Assembly (NCBI RefSeq): GCF_964275155.1
Contig: NZ_OZ193413.1
Coordinates: 868,001 to 932,000 of the forward strand
Origin: Curculioniphilus buchneri
GTDB lineage: Bacteria; Pseudomonadota; Gammaproteobacteria; Enterobacterales; Enterobacteriaceae
Length of the DNA: 64,000 nucleotides
Direction of reading: 5' to 3'
A program made the translations under genes and the position numbers. Shown piece after piece: positions 39,460 to 49,355 of this stretch (positions within the stretch are counted from its first letter, which is position 1; the number at the start of each line of letters is the position of its first letter). The notes beneath the pieces were generated by a model. The model was not told the DNA's origin and did not search any database. It worked only from the letters and a program-made list of their open reading frames with translations.

Positions 39460-40032
39460 ATTGGTTATAAACCAGGTTGTTATTTTGTCTATACATTAGA
39501 TAAATAAGATAAAATGATATTTTATATAAGAAATATGACTGTAATTTTCATGTCTAATACAGCTAATTCACAATGTAAAGAAAATATTTAAAAGATATTT
39601 TTGATGTACTTCACAACACATCTATTTGAATTTTCAATTTTCATAAGAAAAAAGTGATTTACCGATTATAAATGTAGCAATTATTTTAACTTTAGCCGGA
39701 CTATGACTATCTCATATAGCCCGATTTTTGGATGAAAAATAAAAATATAAATTTTAAAAATTATAAGCTTTATTTAATACGATACGTTAATTTAAATAAC
39801 ATTCATTAACAATTTAGGCCATATGTTAATGTTCTAGCATATGGTCATATGGTAACAACAATTTATGTTTTTACTAAAAATTAGCATAATTTAAAGTAAT
39901 AACAATATGTTACATTATCATTAGACAAAAGAAAATTATCAATATACATCAATTTTCTATTGATCTAATACAATTTTATTGTCCATTATTCTAGAATAAA
40001 TGATATTATCTTTTATTTAATTATGAAAAATA
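39460..40032. other. Spacer between rluD and clpB; yfiH lost
   Basis: No trace of yfiH is readable. The stretch holds a terminator-like hairpin (listed separately) and the region upstream of the clpB promoter. Confidence 0.55.
39698..39729 (+). terminator. Possible terminator downstream of rluD
   Basis: GGACTAT (39698-39704) pairs with ATAGCCC (39716-39722) with one mismatch around an 11-base loop, followed shortly by five T. It lies 240 bases after rluD, so it may be the terminator of the lost yfiH now serving rluD. Confidence 0.35.
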
Positions 40033-40060
40033 CTTGATTTTTAAAAAAGTAACCTCACTC
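40033..40060 (+). promoter_or_regulatory. Candidate sigma-32 (heat-shock) promoter of clpB
   Basis: CTTGAT (40033-40038), a 14-base spacer and CCTCACTC (40053-40060) resemble the sigma-32 consensus CTTGAA-N13/14-CCCCATNT, 40 bases before the clpB start. Clusters of C are rare in this DNA, which supports the call. E. coli clpB is transcribed by sigma-32. Prediction only. Confidence 0.5.
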
Positions 40061-40099
40061 TGTATAAGAAATATTTGTCATTAATATGGGAGAAGAGTT

Positions 40100-42673
40100 A
40101 TGCATCTGGAGCGTCTTACTAATAAATTGCAGCTTGCTATTATCGATGCACAATCCATAGCTCTTGGGCACAATAATCCGTTTATTGAACCTGTACATGT
40201 TATGGACGCCCTTTTAAAACAAGAAGGCGGTACTGTATGTCCATTATTACAATTAGTTGGCGTTAATGTTTCTCAATTTATCATTGAAATAGAACGTGAA
40301 TGTGATCGTTTAACAAAAATTGAAGGTATGAATAATAACGTACAGCTATCTCAAGACCTTATACGTGTGCTGAATTTATGTGATAAATTAGCACAAAAAA
40401 ATGCTGATAGTTTTATTTCTTCTGAAATCTTTGTTCTAGCAACATTAGAATATCAAGGTACTGTAGCAAAACTATTAAAATTGGCAGGAGCATCTACATT
40501 CAATATAACTCAAGCAATTGAGAAATTGCGTGGTGGTAAAAAAATAAATAACCAAGGTGATGAAGATCAACGGCAAGCGCTAAAAAATTTTACTATCGAT
40601 CTAACAAAATGCGCTGAGCAAGGAAAACTTGATCCAGTTATTGGTCGTGATGAAGAAATTAGACGTACTATTCAAGTACTGCAGAGGCGTACTAAAAATA
40701 ATCCGGTATTAATAGGGGAGCCCGGTGTAGGAAAAACTGCTATCGTAGAAGGATTAGCTCAGCGCATTATTAATGGAGAAGTGCCTGAAGGATTAAAAAA
40801 TAACCGAGTTCTATCATTAGATATGGGATCTCTACTAGCTGGAGCAAAATACCGTGGTGAGTTTGAAGAACGTTTGAAAGGGGTACTAAATGATATATCT
40901 AAACAAGAAGGTAAAATCATCTTATTTATAGATGAATTGCATACTATGGTGGGTGCTGGAAAAACAGATGGTGCAATGGATGCGGGCAATATGCTTAAAC
41001 CTGCTTTGGCACGGGGAGAGTTACACTGTGTTGGTGCAACTACTTTAGATGAATATCGACAATATATTGAAAAAGATGCTGCATTAGAACGACGTTTTCA
41101 AAAAATTTTTATCGATGAACCAAATGTTGAAGATACTATTGCTATTTTGCGCGGATTAAAAGAACGCTATGAGCTTCACCACCATGTTCAAATTACCGAT
41201 CCAGCTATTGTTGTCGCTGCAACTTTATCTCATCGTTATATTTCTGATCGACAATTACCTGATAAAGCAATCGATCTTATCGATGAAGCTGCATCTAGCA
41301 TCCGTATGCAAATAGATTCTAAGCCAGAAGAACTTGATCGTTTGGAACGACGTATTATCCAATTAAAATTGGAACAACAGGCGTTAACAAAAGAATCAGA
41401 TGACGCTAGCATGAAACGCTTAAATATAATAAATGATGAATTAGAAAAAAAAGAGCGTGATTATTTTACATTAGAAGAAGAATGGCAAGCAGAAAAAGCT
41501 TCACTGTTAGGTACACAAAATTTAAAATTTGAATTAGAACAGGCAAAAATTTCAATTGAAAAAGCACGAAGAGTCGGTGATTTAACTAAGATGTCCGAAT
41601 TACAATATGGAAAAATTCCTGAATTAGAAAAAAAATTAGCAGCTGCTTCACAATTAGAAGGTAAGACTATGCGTCTCCTTCGCAATCGAGTAACTGACGT
41701 TGAAATTGCTGAAGTATTAGCTCGTTGGACTGGAATACCAATTTCTCGTATGCTTAGAACTGAACGGGAAAAATTGCTTAGCATGGAACATGATCTACAT
41801 CAACGAGTCATTGGACAAAATGAAGCTGTGGAATCGGTATCTAATGCCATTCGCCGTAGTCGAGCAGGTTTATCTGACCCTAATAGACCAATTGGTTCAT
41901 TTATGTTTCTTGGTCCAACTGGAGTTGGAAAAACAGAACTGTGTAAAGCACTAGCTAATTTTCTGTTTGATAGTAGCAATGCTATGGTTCGTATTGATAT
42001 GTCTGAATTAATGGAAAAACATTCGGTATCTCGTTTAGTCGGTGCTCCACCAGGTTATATTGGTTATGAAGAAGGAGGATATTTAACTGAAGCAGTGCGA
42101 CGCCGTCCTTATACAGTTATTTTGCTTGATGAAATTGAAAAAGCACATCCAGATGTATTTAACATTCTTCTACAAGTATTAGAAGATGGTCGTCTAACTG
42201 ATGGACATGGACGCACAGTAAATTTTCGTAATTCTGTAGTTATTATGACGTCTAATTTAGGATCAGAGTTAATTCAAGAACGCTTTGATCAAATTAATTA
42301 TCAGCAAATGAAAAAAATAGTGCTTGATGTACTCAACCACCATTTTCGTCCAGAATTTATTAACCGAATAGATGAAATAGTCGTATTTCATCCATTAAGT
42401 CGTCAAAATATCACTGAAATTGCACAAATTCAGTTACGACATTTATATCGTCGTTTAGAAGAAAAAGGATATAATAGCACTATTAGTGATGAAGCATTAG
42501 AGCTTTTAGGCAAACTTGGATTTGATCCTGTTTATGGTGCACGTCCATTAAAGCGTGTGATACAACAAGAAATTACAAATCCATTATCTCAAAAGATTCT
42601 ATCTGGGAAACTTTTACCCAATAAGTTAATTAAACTAGATAGATATAATAATCATATTATTATTAATCAGTAA
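40100..42673 (+). CDS. clpB: ATP-dependent disaggregase ClpB
   Basis: ClpB is the hexameric AAA+ disaggregase that works with DnaK to rescue aggregated proteins. Domain order is complete: N-domain (1-145), first AAA domain with GEPGVGKT (about 206-213) and FIDELHTMVGAG, the long coiled-coil middle domain (about 405-525, Glu/Lys/Leu-rich), and second AAA domain with GPTGVGKT (about 605-612), pore loop GYIGYEEGG and GARPLKR sensor 2. Length is 857, identical to E. coli. GGGAGAAG lies before ATG 40100. Such completeness in an eroding genome suggests strong selection for chaperone function. Confidence 0.97.
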   Translation: MHLERLTNKLQLAIIDAQSIALGHNNPFIEPVHVMDALLKQEGGTVCPLLQLVGVNVSQFIIEIERECDRLTKIEGMNNNVQLSQDLIRVLNLCDKLAQKNADSFISSEIFVLATLEYQGTVAKLLKLAGASTFNITQAIEKLRGGKKINNQGDEDQRQALKNFTIDLTKCAEQGKLDPVIGRDEEIRRTIQVLQRRTKNNPVLIGEPGVGKTAIVEGLAQRIINGEVPEGLKNNRVLSLDMGSLLAGAKYRGEFEERLKGVLNDISKQEGKIILFIDELHTMVGAGKTDGAMDAGNMLKPALARGELHCVGATTLDEYRQYIEKDAALERRFQKIFIDEPNVEDTIAILRGLKERYELHHHVQITDPAIVVAATLSHRYISDRQLPDKAIDLIDEAASSIRMQIDSKPEELDRLERRIIQLKLEQQALTKESDDASMKRLNIINDELEKKERDYFTLEEEWQAEKASLLGTQNLKFELEQAKISIEKARRVGDLTKMSELQYGKIPELEKKLAAASQLEGKTMRLLRNRVTDVEIAEVLARWTGIPISRMLRTEREKLLSMEHDLHQRVIGQNEAVESVSNAIRRSRAGLSDPNRPIGSFMFLGPTGVGKTELCKALANFLFDSSNAMVRIDMSELMEKHSVSRLVGAPPGYIGYEEGGYLTEAVRRRPYTVILLDEIEKAHPDVFNILLQVLEDGRLTDGHGRTVNFRNSVVIMTSNLGSELIQERFDQINYQQMKKIVLDVLNHHFRPEFINRIDEIVVFHPLSRQNITEIAQIQLRHLYRRLEEKGYNSTISDEALELLGKLGFDPVYGARPLKRVIQQEITNPLSQKILSGKLLPNKLIKLDRYNNHIIINQ

Positions 42674-43609
42674 AGCAAAAAGAGTCACACGTCTCAATTG
42701 ATCTATTAGCTCAAGTCTCGTTGTGTGTTTTTAACTTTATTAATAGCAACATTGTTATCTTAATTTAAAGTATCTGCAATCAATGAATGTTGTCTGATTA
42801 CAATATACTAATATTTTAATTATTATTAGTAATAATTTACATTTTTTATTTTAAATAAATTCTTTCTAAAAAAATAAAAGTACATGAATTAATATAATAT
42901 TAAATATTAATATTAAATTATAAATTAATTTGATATTTTCCATGCTTATTGAAGTAATAGCTTTTTTAAATTATATTTATTCACATTTATGTGAAACAAT
43001 GGATATACATATAGTGTATATGCATGTCATACAGCGAGCATTTAACAAACAGATTACATAATTTGATATATTTAATGATATATAAATATAAACGTAGTTT
43101 TATTTATTTTATATTGATGTAAAGTATGCATCTATTGCACAGTTGAAAACTTGCTTTTAATATAATAAAGCATGATTACATATACATTTATCATTAAATT
43201 AATTTAGTACTCATTAAATAATAGCTAACTATTTATTATAATTGGAAAAAAAGAAAATTAACGCATGGTTTATCACTATAAACAAGATAGATTTTTTTAA
43301 CATGCATGCATATCATTGTATGATAGATTATATAATCTAATCTGATTCAGGCCTTCTATTTAATAGAATAGCGTTGGCATGATTCGTTATATATTCTACC
43401 TTCTAAAGAAGGTAGGACAAATATATATTACTATAATTTGAGTATATAACTTTATATATATTATTAATAATAATTAATTACATTAAATAAATAAGAAATA
43501 ACACCTTAAAGATAAAAAAGATAAAACGAAAAACTTGACTTAAGTATTTTGTTAGTAATCTCTTTACAACGTTTTACTTTGAAGTATCATCTATGTATGT
43601 ATAATTTCT
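42674..43609. other. Spacer between clpB and tRNA-Glu
   Basis: In E. coli the 16S gene of rrnG follows clpB. No 16S sequence is recognisable here. CTACCTTC/GAAGGTAG (43396-43403 with 43408-43415) is a perfect eight-pair hairpin lacking a T-run, and another small inverted repeat lies at about 43355-43369. ACCTTAAAGA at 43503-43512 is also found in the E. coli spacer just after 16S rRNA, but a ten-base match may be chance. TTGACT at 43535-43540 could be a -35 element, with no good -10 at the right distance. Confidence 0.5.
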
Positions 43610-43682
43610 GTCCCCTTCGTCTAGGGGTTTAGGACACTGCCCTTTCACGGCGGCAACAGGGGTTCAAATCCCCTAGGGGACA
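43610..43682 (+). tRNA. gltW: tRNA-Glu (anticodon TTC)
   Basis: The acceptor stem GTCCCCT/AGGGGAC, anticodon arm CCGCC-like stem with loop CTTTCAC (anticodon TTC) and T-arm with GGTTCAAATCC form a standard cloverleaf closely matching E. coli tRNA-Glu. The bases after the discriminator read CAC, not CCA, so CCA must be added enzymatically. E. coli tRNA-Glu genes lie only in rRNA operon spacers; the gene after clpB is gltW of rrnG. No rRNA gene is present around this copy, so it seems to be the survivor of that operon. Confidence 0.95.
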
Positions 43683-43887
43683 CACCGTATTTTTATAGTA
43701 TATCTTAGAGGGAGACGAATACAATATATCGCGATGTGTTTGAAACGTTATTATAAAATGCATTGCTAATTAATACACACTAGTGAGAATTTAGGTAGAT
43801 ATATATCAAATTTTTTAAAAAATAAATAGCAATGGACATTGCGGAGGAATTTATCTAAAAAGTACTCTGTGTATTTTATCTTTGTTT

Positions 43888-43927
43888 CACATTGTAATAT
43901 TATTGAAAATTACAATGTGCTGTTTTT
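43888..43927 (+). terminator. Rho-independent terminator downstream of tRNA-Glu
   Basis: CACATTGTAAT (43888-43898) pairs perfectly over 11 bases with ATTACAATGTG (43909-43919), followed by CTGTTTTT. It is 206 bases after tRNA-Glu and is the first good terminator behind it. Confidence 0.65.
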
Positions 43928-44749
43928 AAGTATTTTTGATAATTAAGCATATCTAAATTAACTAGATTGACAACTAGTATTATTATTAGATGTATAATAA
44001 TTAATATGTATGAAAATAATTTCAAAAAGTTATTATTAGAGAGTATATCGATACTATTTTATCTTTAAATTTTAACAAAATACAATTATTCGTATCACTG
44101 TATTTTATCTTAAAATGCACCAGAATGTTAATAACTATAATTATTGAATAGAATGCAATCATATTGATAATTTATATAAATTAGATCAGGAAAATTAATA
44201 AGATACTAAATGGTTAAATAAAATTATTATTGAGACTACAATTTTATATTAAAAATCTAACTAGATTAGTTATTTTATTAACAGTTAAAATTCTTAATTT
44301 TAAGATTGGTTAAGATTGGATGATTTTATGTGCTATTTGTGAGCATATTTATGGTCTTAATAAAAAATGCTAATACGATTACATATCATTTTACTCTATC
44401 TATACTGTAATTTATTTTCAATTAAAATCATTTAATTCAAAATAATTGACTATTATTCTGATTTAATAGTTACAGTCCTATAACATTAAGAATATTTCTT
44501 ATGACAGACACTCTTTTAGAGATCAAAGATTATGGATAATATTTTCATTAACTTTAATGTGATATTAAAATCACCAATGCGTTACTATACGAATTTCAGT
44601 GAAAATATCTGATGAGCTTTTACTTATATTATCCATACTGCCACATGAGCGTAAATCTAAGGTTATCAGGATTGATAATCATTGTTAAGTATGGTGTATA
44701 TCATTTTATTTTTTGATTATCTTCGTTATATTTTATATACTCAGAATAT
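43928..44749. other. Spacer between tRNA-Glu terminator and sdaC remnant
   Basis: No gene or readable remnant recognised. AT-rich throughout, with slightly more mixed composition after 44560 as the pseudogene is approached. Confidence 0.5.
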
Positions 44750-45660
44750 ATGAGTGCAACAAAGAATTTTTTCGAAAAAGATGATTTTATATCTCACATG
44801 TTTAGCAAAAACTGATACGATTTAAATTCTAGGATTTTATGGTATGGCTATTGGCGCAGACGTGTGTTTTTAACTGTTAATACAAGTATGGGTGATTAGT
44901 GTCTTTATTGAGCATATTATTAAATTCTCTATTGAAGTTGAAGTTTTTCAATTTTACAAAAATTACTAATAACACTATTATCAAAATAATAGTAATTTTT
45001 AGAATATTATGGATTGGCAATCCCAATTATGGTATTTTCTTTTAATCATTTTCCCATTATTTCTTCATTTTCTTTATCTAAATATTATGAAGAATATGGT
45101 ATTATGGTTGAAAAAATATTATCTTATCTTAGCTTCTTATGTGTAATTATGCGATTATGGTTTGGACTGTAACATTCTTTACTCTTAGTTGTGTCCTCAA
45201 CCTAACTTCTCAAAATATGCAGAAAGATAAAGAAAAATATCTCAATATTATCTTATTTAGCTAATCATTTTAATAATCCGTTCACAGCTTCACTAGGATT
45301 AGTGATTCCTTTTATTGTCATTGCATGATTTTTAGGACATTTTCATTGGAACTAATATTTCATGGCCTTGTGGTTTCATTTTGTCATACCTGTGATAATC
45401 AGATTTCTATTAATGTAGTAGGAAAGATTACTTCTGCGTTTTTATGTTACTAACCACTTAATTAGTAGCTACAATTAATCTAAGTATTTTAAGAATCATT
45501 AAAATTTTAGGTGAATCAATAATCGCCATTTTACTATTTTAATACCAAAGTAAAGTACTTTTTATAAAATATCAGCTATGACTCGACATCTCAGTTTAGC
45601 AATTCATTGTTTTATATGGATACTTGGAAGTATTTTATTAACTGCAACTATAACATTTTG
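44750..45660 (+). pseudogene. sdaC: Decayed serine transporter gene (sdaC-like)
   Basis: SdaC is the proton-coupled serine importer (HAAAP family). Fragments align with it in order across three frames. KTDTI-stop-ILGFYGMAIGA (about 44806-44860) matches the N-terminus. IMVFSFNHFPIISSFSLSK with EEYG (about 45027-45098) matches the MVFSFNHSPIISSF motif. NISILSYLANHFNNP and FLGH (about 45235-45345) follow. A TTxLVATxN-SIL segment (about 45455-45520) completes the order. Stops and shifts interrupt every part, and about 350 bases between the first two fragments are missing. SdaC fits better than its paralogue TdcC (ANHFN, VATxN). No sdaB is seen nearby. Confidence 0.85.
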
Positions 45661-46549
45661 TTTTTGGATGATTTTTCATATCGATATGATATTGATATTT
45701 AGAAATTGATTGATTATTTTAATTAGATAGCAGTTATGCTGTTCAACTATATTTTAATTTAAATTTATTCAATATTAAAAATAAATGTGAAAAAATTTTT
45801 TTGATATTATTAACAGAATAGTTTTATTATATTGTTGTTACTAACATATTAAAACAGTTAAAAACTACGGTTAAGTAAATAGGCAATATTCGTCAGATAA
45901 TGTACAATTAAAATTTAATTTACTATATATTTCAATATATTATTTAATATAAATATCAATTAGTCTACCATAGCGTCATTTTTTAATTTAACATATAACA
46001 TTCTCCTTTATTCAATATATATCTAAGACGATAGATATCGTATCGATTTGTAAAATCATCAACATTATACATGCAAAGTAATTTAGTTTCATAAGATATA
46101 TTCATATAACTTTTGGACAAAATAAATATAGTTTTCATTACTATATTAGATTGCATTTATATGAATCAACTTTAAAAAATAATTTCTTCTAAACTGTACA
46201 GATCAATTAATTTAAAACCAACTATATTCATCTAAATGTTTGCGATGCGTCAATTAAAAAATACTTACTTTAACAATAGAATTACTATTTATGGTTTATA
46301 TTATATCAAAATGTAGAACTTACATTCTATTCGTTTTTTTAATCATATTATTACTAAATATTATAATTCTATAATATTTTTTTGAAGTAACTAATTTACA
46401 TCCAAAAATTTTTATCAGCTCATAATAACAGTATTATTTATAGCTTTCTTGTTAAAAGCTAAATAAAATAAGAACTATATTCTATGAATCAATGGGTATT
46501 TTCATGCAATATACTACTATGCTACTCTTTATTTACTTTTGATTTAATC
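45661..46549. other. Spacer between the sdaC and lpxL remnants
   Basis: No gene recognised. AT-rich, with stops in every frame. sdaB, the usual neighbour of sdaC, cannot be traced. Confidence 0.5.
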
Positions 46550-47489
46550 ATGTCAAATGACAACACATTATTGAAAATATGTTTCAATTTAAACTTAATA
46601 AGTTTGCTTTCGCCTTTATTTATCCGAAATATTGGATTATTTGGTTTGATTTGGTTTTTTATTTGATTTGGTTTTGGATATATTTTAGTTGTTGGTAACA
46701 CTATCTGATCCTCTATTATATTGGTTAGGTACTAAGTTAGATCAAAAATAAATCTGTTTTCTTAAACAATGTATACAGATTACCCATCGTAATCTTAAAC
46801 TGTATTTTTCAAAAATGAATCAAAGATAACTTGATATAGCTCTTCTCATCAATATCTTCACTTTTTTAGGTATTGGACTGATGGAAACTGGTATGGCATG
46901 GTTCTGATCTGATACTCGAATGAAACGTGGTTAATGTATCTGGTTTTACAGCAGCTTCATAAATCAACCGTTTATGATAGGGGGGGAATCATTATTATCG
47001 GCATTCATTTTTGTCGTTGGAATTAGGAGATCGAGTGATGGGACTATATCAACCAATTACAGCAATGTATCGCCTTCACAATAATAACGTGATGAGGAAC
47101 TAATTCAGAAATGGGAGACGTATGTGTTCTAATAATGCTATAACCAAAATTAATAAGAAGTATAATACTGAAGAAAGGTAAAACAGTGTGGCTTACACCA
47201 GATCAATATTATGGACCCGAAATAGTATCTTTTCTCCATTTTTTGCAGTTTCTAAAACAGCAACAACACGCGGTGTTCATGCTCTTGTTCGGCTGGCTAG
47301 TCTTTAACTTATATCAGCCATATTAATTCAAGGGCAATTAATAGAGTATTTTAAAGACGATGAATGAAAGTTACCCGTTATATCTACAGGCTTATTGAGC
47401 AATAAATTTTACGTAAATTCAATCAATATCTTTGGCTGCATTGTTGTTTTAAGACATGTCCTTACGGTGAGGTGTCGCTTTACGTTTAG
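46550..47489 (+). pseudogene. lpxL: Decayed lipid A lauroyl acyltransferase gene
   Basis: LpxL (HtrB) adds laurate to Kdo2-lipid IVA. The whole gene is still traceable in order: YPKYWIIW near the start, PLLYWLGTKL, HRNLKLYFSKM, then IGLMETGMAWF (the most conserved stretch of LpxL), GIHF at the place of the catalytic His motif, MGLYQP...YRLHNN, KKGKTVWLTPDQYYGP, FSPFFAV with KTATT, and QYLWLHCCFKT at the end. At least six frameshifts and several stops break it; the catalytic HX4D/E region is shifted out of frame. Its near full length suggests the loss is recent compared with the gene deserts. Confidence 0.92.
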
Positions 47490-48466
47490 ACAAAAACGAT
47501 ATAATCAAACTCTTTTGATTGATCGTCAAAGTCTTATCTAATAACATTATAGAAACTATGAAATAGAAATGTCAATAAATATTTGAACATTCATTGAAGC
47601 AATGAATTAAAAAGAATGAATTAAAAAGATTGCTTTAGCTTTTAAAATTTAATGAATTAAAATTGCAAGCGATGTTGTTAAAATATTTGACGTAACCCCG
47701 ACATGTTTGATGTAAAACATATCCTAATATATGGTACAATTTAACTTGTTTAGCATGTTTAGTGCTTATTAGATTCTAAAAAATTTAAATTTCATTTATT
47801 ATGAAATTTGGTATTAAGAATTATTTCAACAGTGTTATTTTGAATACAAATCCAATTTGTAATGCTATATGTTCAAATATGCCATGTTAATTTCATGAAA
47901 TTAAGAAGAAAAACAAAAAATAAAATATAGACATAAAATTTATAATATTGAATGATCATGTAAAATTTTTAATAAGACAATGATCTTAATCATAGATACA
48001 CAATTCTTTTTCAGAGACGCAATTCATTCCATTTTATTTTTTAAGTTGCTATAATATTTATTATAAAAATAATCAGAATGCATCATGATAACTTTCTATA
48101 AGCTATTTTAGCTGTATTATTTTAGTCAATAGAAACATTATCTACAGATAATAAATTTGTCTAACGTAATTATTTTGATGAATATTAGATAAAATAGTAT
48201 ATTTTTCATATGACATAAAAAAGAAGAAAAACTTGATAAATGGCTGAAAAGAAGTATAATACTAGTAGTAATTTTACTTTAAAAGATATACACTATTAAA
48301 CTGTTGGTGTTAGTATACGTTTTCTAGCATATACATAAACTGTATATTAAATTTTTTAGAAATATATCACGGATTTATGATATAATACTGGACAACATGC
48401 TAGTCAATTGCTGTATTATGTTCCGAAGTAAAATTTATATTTATCATTTATTTAAAGGTAAGTTTG
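47490..48466. other. Spacer between the lpxL remnant and cspE
   Basis: No gene seen. A perfect 14-base tandem duplication (AATGAATTAAAAAG at 47601-47614 and 47615-47628) is present. TATAAT at 48381-48386 may be the -10 element of cspE, leaving an approximately 75-base leader, but I find no good -35 sequence. AAAGGTAAG precedes the cspE start. Confidence 0.5.
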
Positions 48467-48676
48467 ATGTCTAAGATTAAAGGTAATGTTAAGTGGTTTA
48501 ATGAGTCTAAAGGATTTGGTTTTATCACTCCTGAAGATGGCAGTAAGGACGTCTTTGTACACTTTTCGGCTATCCAGAGCAATGGATTCAAAACTTTGAC
48601 TGAAGGTCAGCGTGTAGAATTTGAAATCACTAATGGCGCCAAAGGCCCTTCGGCCGCTGACGTTACTGCTGTTTGA
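48467..48676 (+). CDS. cspE: Cold-shock-like RNA chaperone CspE
   Basis: CspE is a constitutive member of the CspA family, a five-strand OB-fold that binds single-stranded RNA and DNA, melts secondary structure and acts as a transcription antiterminator. The RNA-binding motifs GFGFIT (RNP1-like) and VFVHFSAI (RNP2) are perfect. The 69 residues match CspE rather than CspC: MSKIKGNVKW at the start and EFEITNGAKGPSAADV at the end. ATG 48467 is the family start; a TTG one codon earlier is not needed. It is one of the most conserved and most GC-rich genes of the window, typical of strong selection. A GC-rich hairpin follows. Confidence 0.97.
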   Translation: MSKIKGNVKWFNESKGFGFITPEDGSKDVFVHFSAIQSNGFKTLTEGQRVEFEITNGAKGPSAADVTAV

Positions 48677-48724
48677 TTTTATACATTGATTTTCTAGCAT
48701 TCTCTCTGTACACAGTATGGTAGT

Positions 48725-48770
48725 TCTGCCGCCGAACTTTACAGCGGCAGACCGGTGCGGTATTTTTTTA
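48725..48770 (+). terminator. cspE terminator
   Basis: TCTGCCGC (48725-48732) pairs with GCGGCAGA (48744-48751) over eight bases, followed by CCGGTGCGG and then TATTTTTTTATTTT. The GC content stands out sharply from the surrounding DNA. The nine GC-rich bases between stem and T-run are unusual and may form an alternative or second stem. Confidence 0.7.
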
Positions 48771-49355
48771 TTTTATTATACGATCTAAAATAAAATTAAA
48801 TGCTAATCAATATCTTTATAAAAGATAATTTCATTTCTTTAATGTAGTGGATATTACACGATTTCACTTCTATACCTCAAGATCGATTACTGATTAATTA
48901 AACGCCACTATGTTCGTTTTATATTCATTTGTTAGATCACATCATATAAACTCAAAATATATATCCTATAATCTCTTCTAACTTTCTCTTTCTGTTTTAT
49001 ATAGAATAACTTTTAATTTTCACGTTAGTTCCATGTAATTAAAATGCTACTTTAACTGAAGTATATTGATAATATGTAATCATCATATTGCAAGTAATAT
49101 TAATTTACATTATTCATTCAGAGAAATGACTCCAAATTGGATCATATTGTGAAAAAAAATTTTTCGAGAAGATAATAGTCTAAATGTAAAAGTACAATAT
49201 TCCACTATCATGACTTATATATTTCTTAAAAAATAATTCTAAAATTTTAAAACAGAATATTAATATAAGACAATAGCGCAGCTGCAATCTTATGCAGTAT
49301 GTAATATATTATTATAAATAAACGTAAGTCTATTTATTAAGGATAATTGATTATC
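48771..49355. other. Spacer between cspE and leuS, no gene seen
   Basis: AT-rich without recognisable genes. The AAGGA at 49339-49343 is the leuS ribosome-binding site. In E. coli crcB follows cspE; no trace of it is visible. Confidence 0.55.

Noticed and set aside
42686..42735. CACAC...GTGTG followed by T-run just after clpB as a terminator
   Set aside because: Only five firm pairs around a loop of over 30 bases; too weak to call.
43600..43605. Perfect TATAAT just before tRNA-Glu
   Set aside because: It would place the transcription start inside the mature tRNA, so it cannot be its promoter.
46484..46666. 60-codon open stretch that looks like a small membrane protein
   Set aside because: It overlaps the 5' end of the lpxL remnant in one of its shifted frames and is explained by it.
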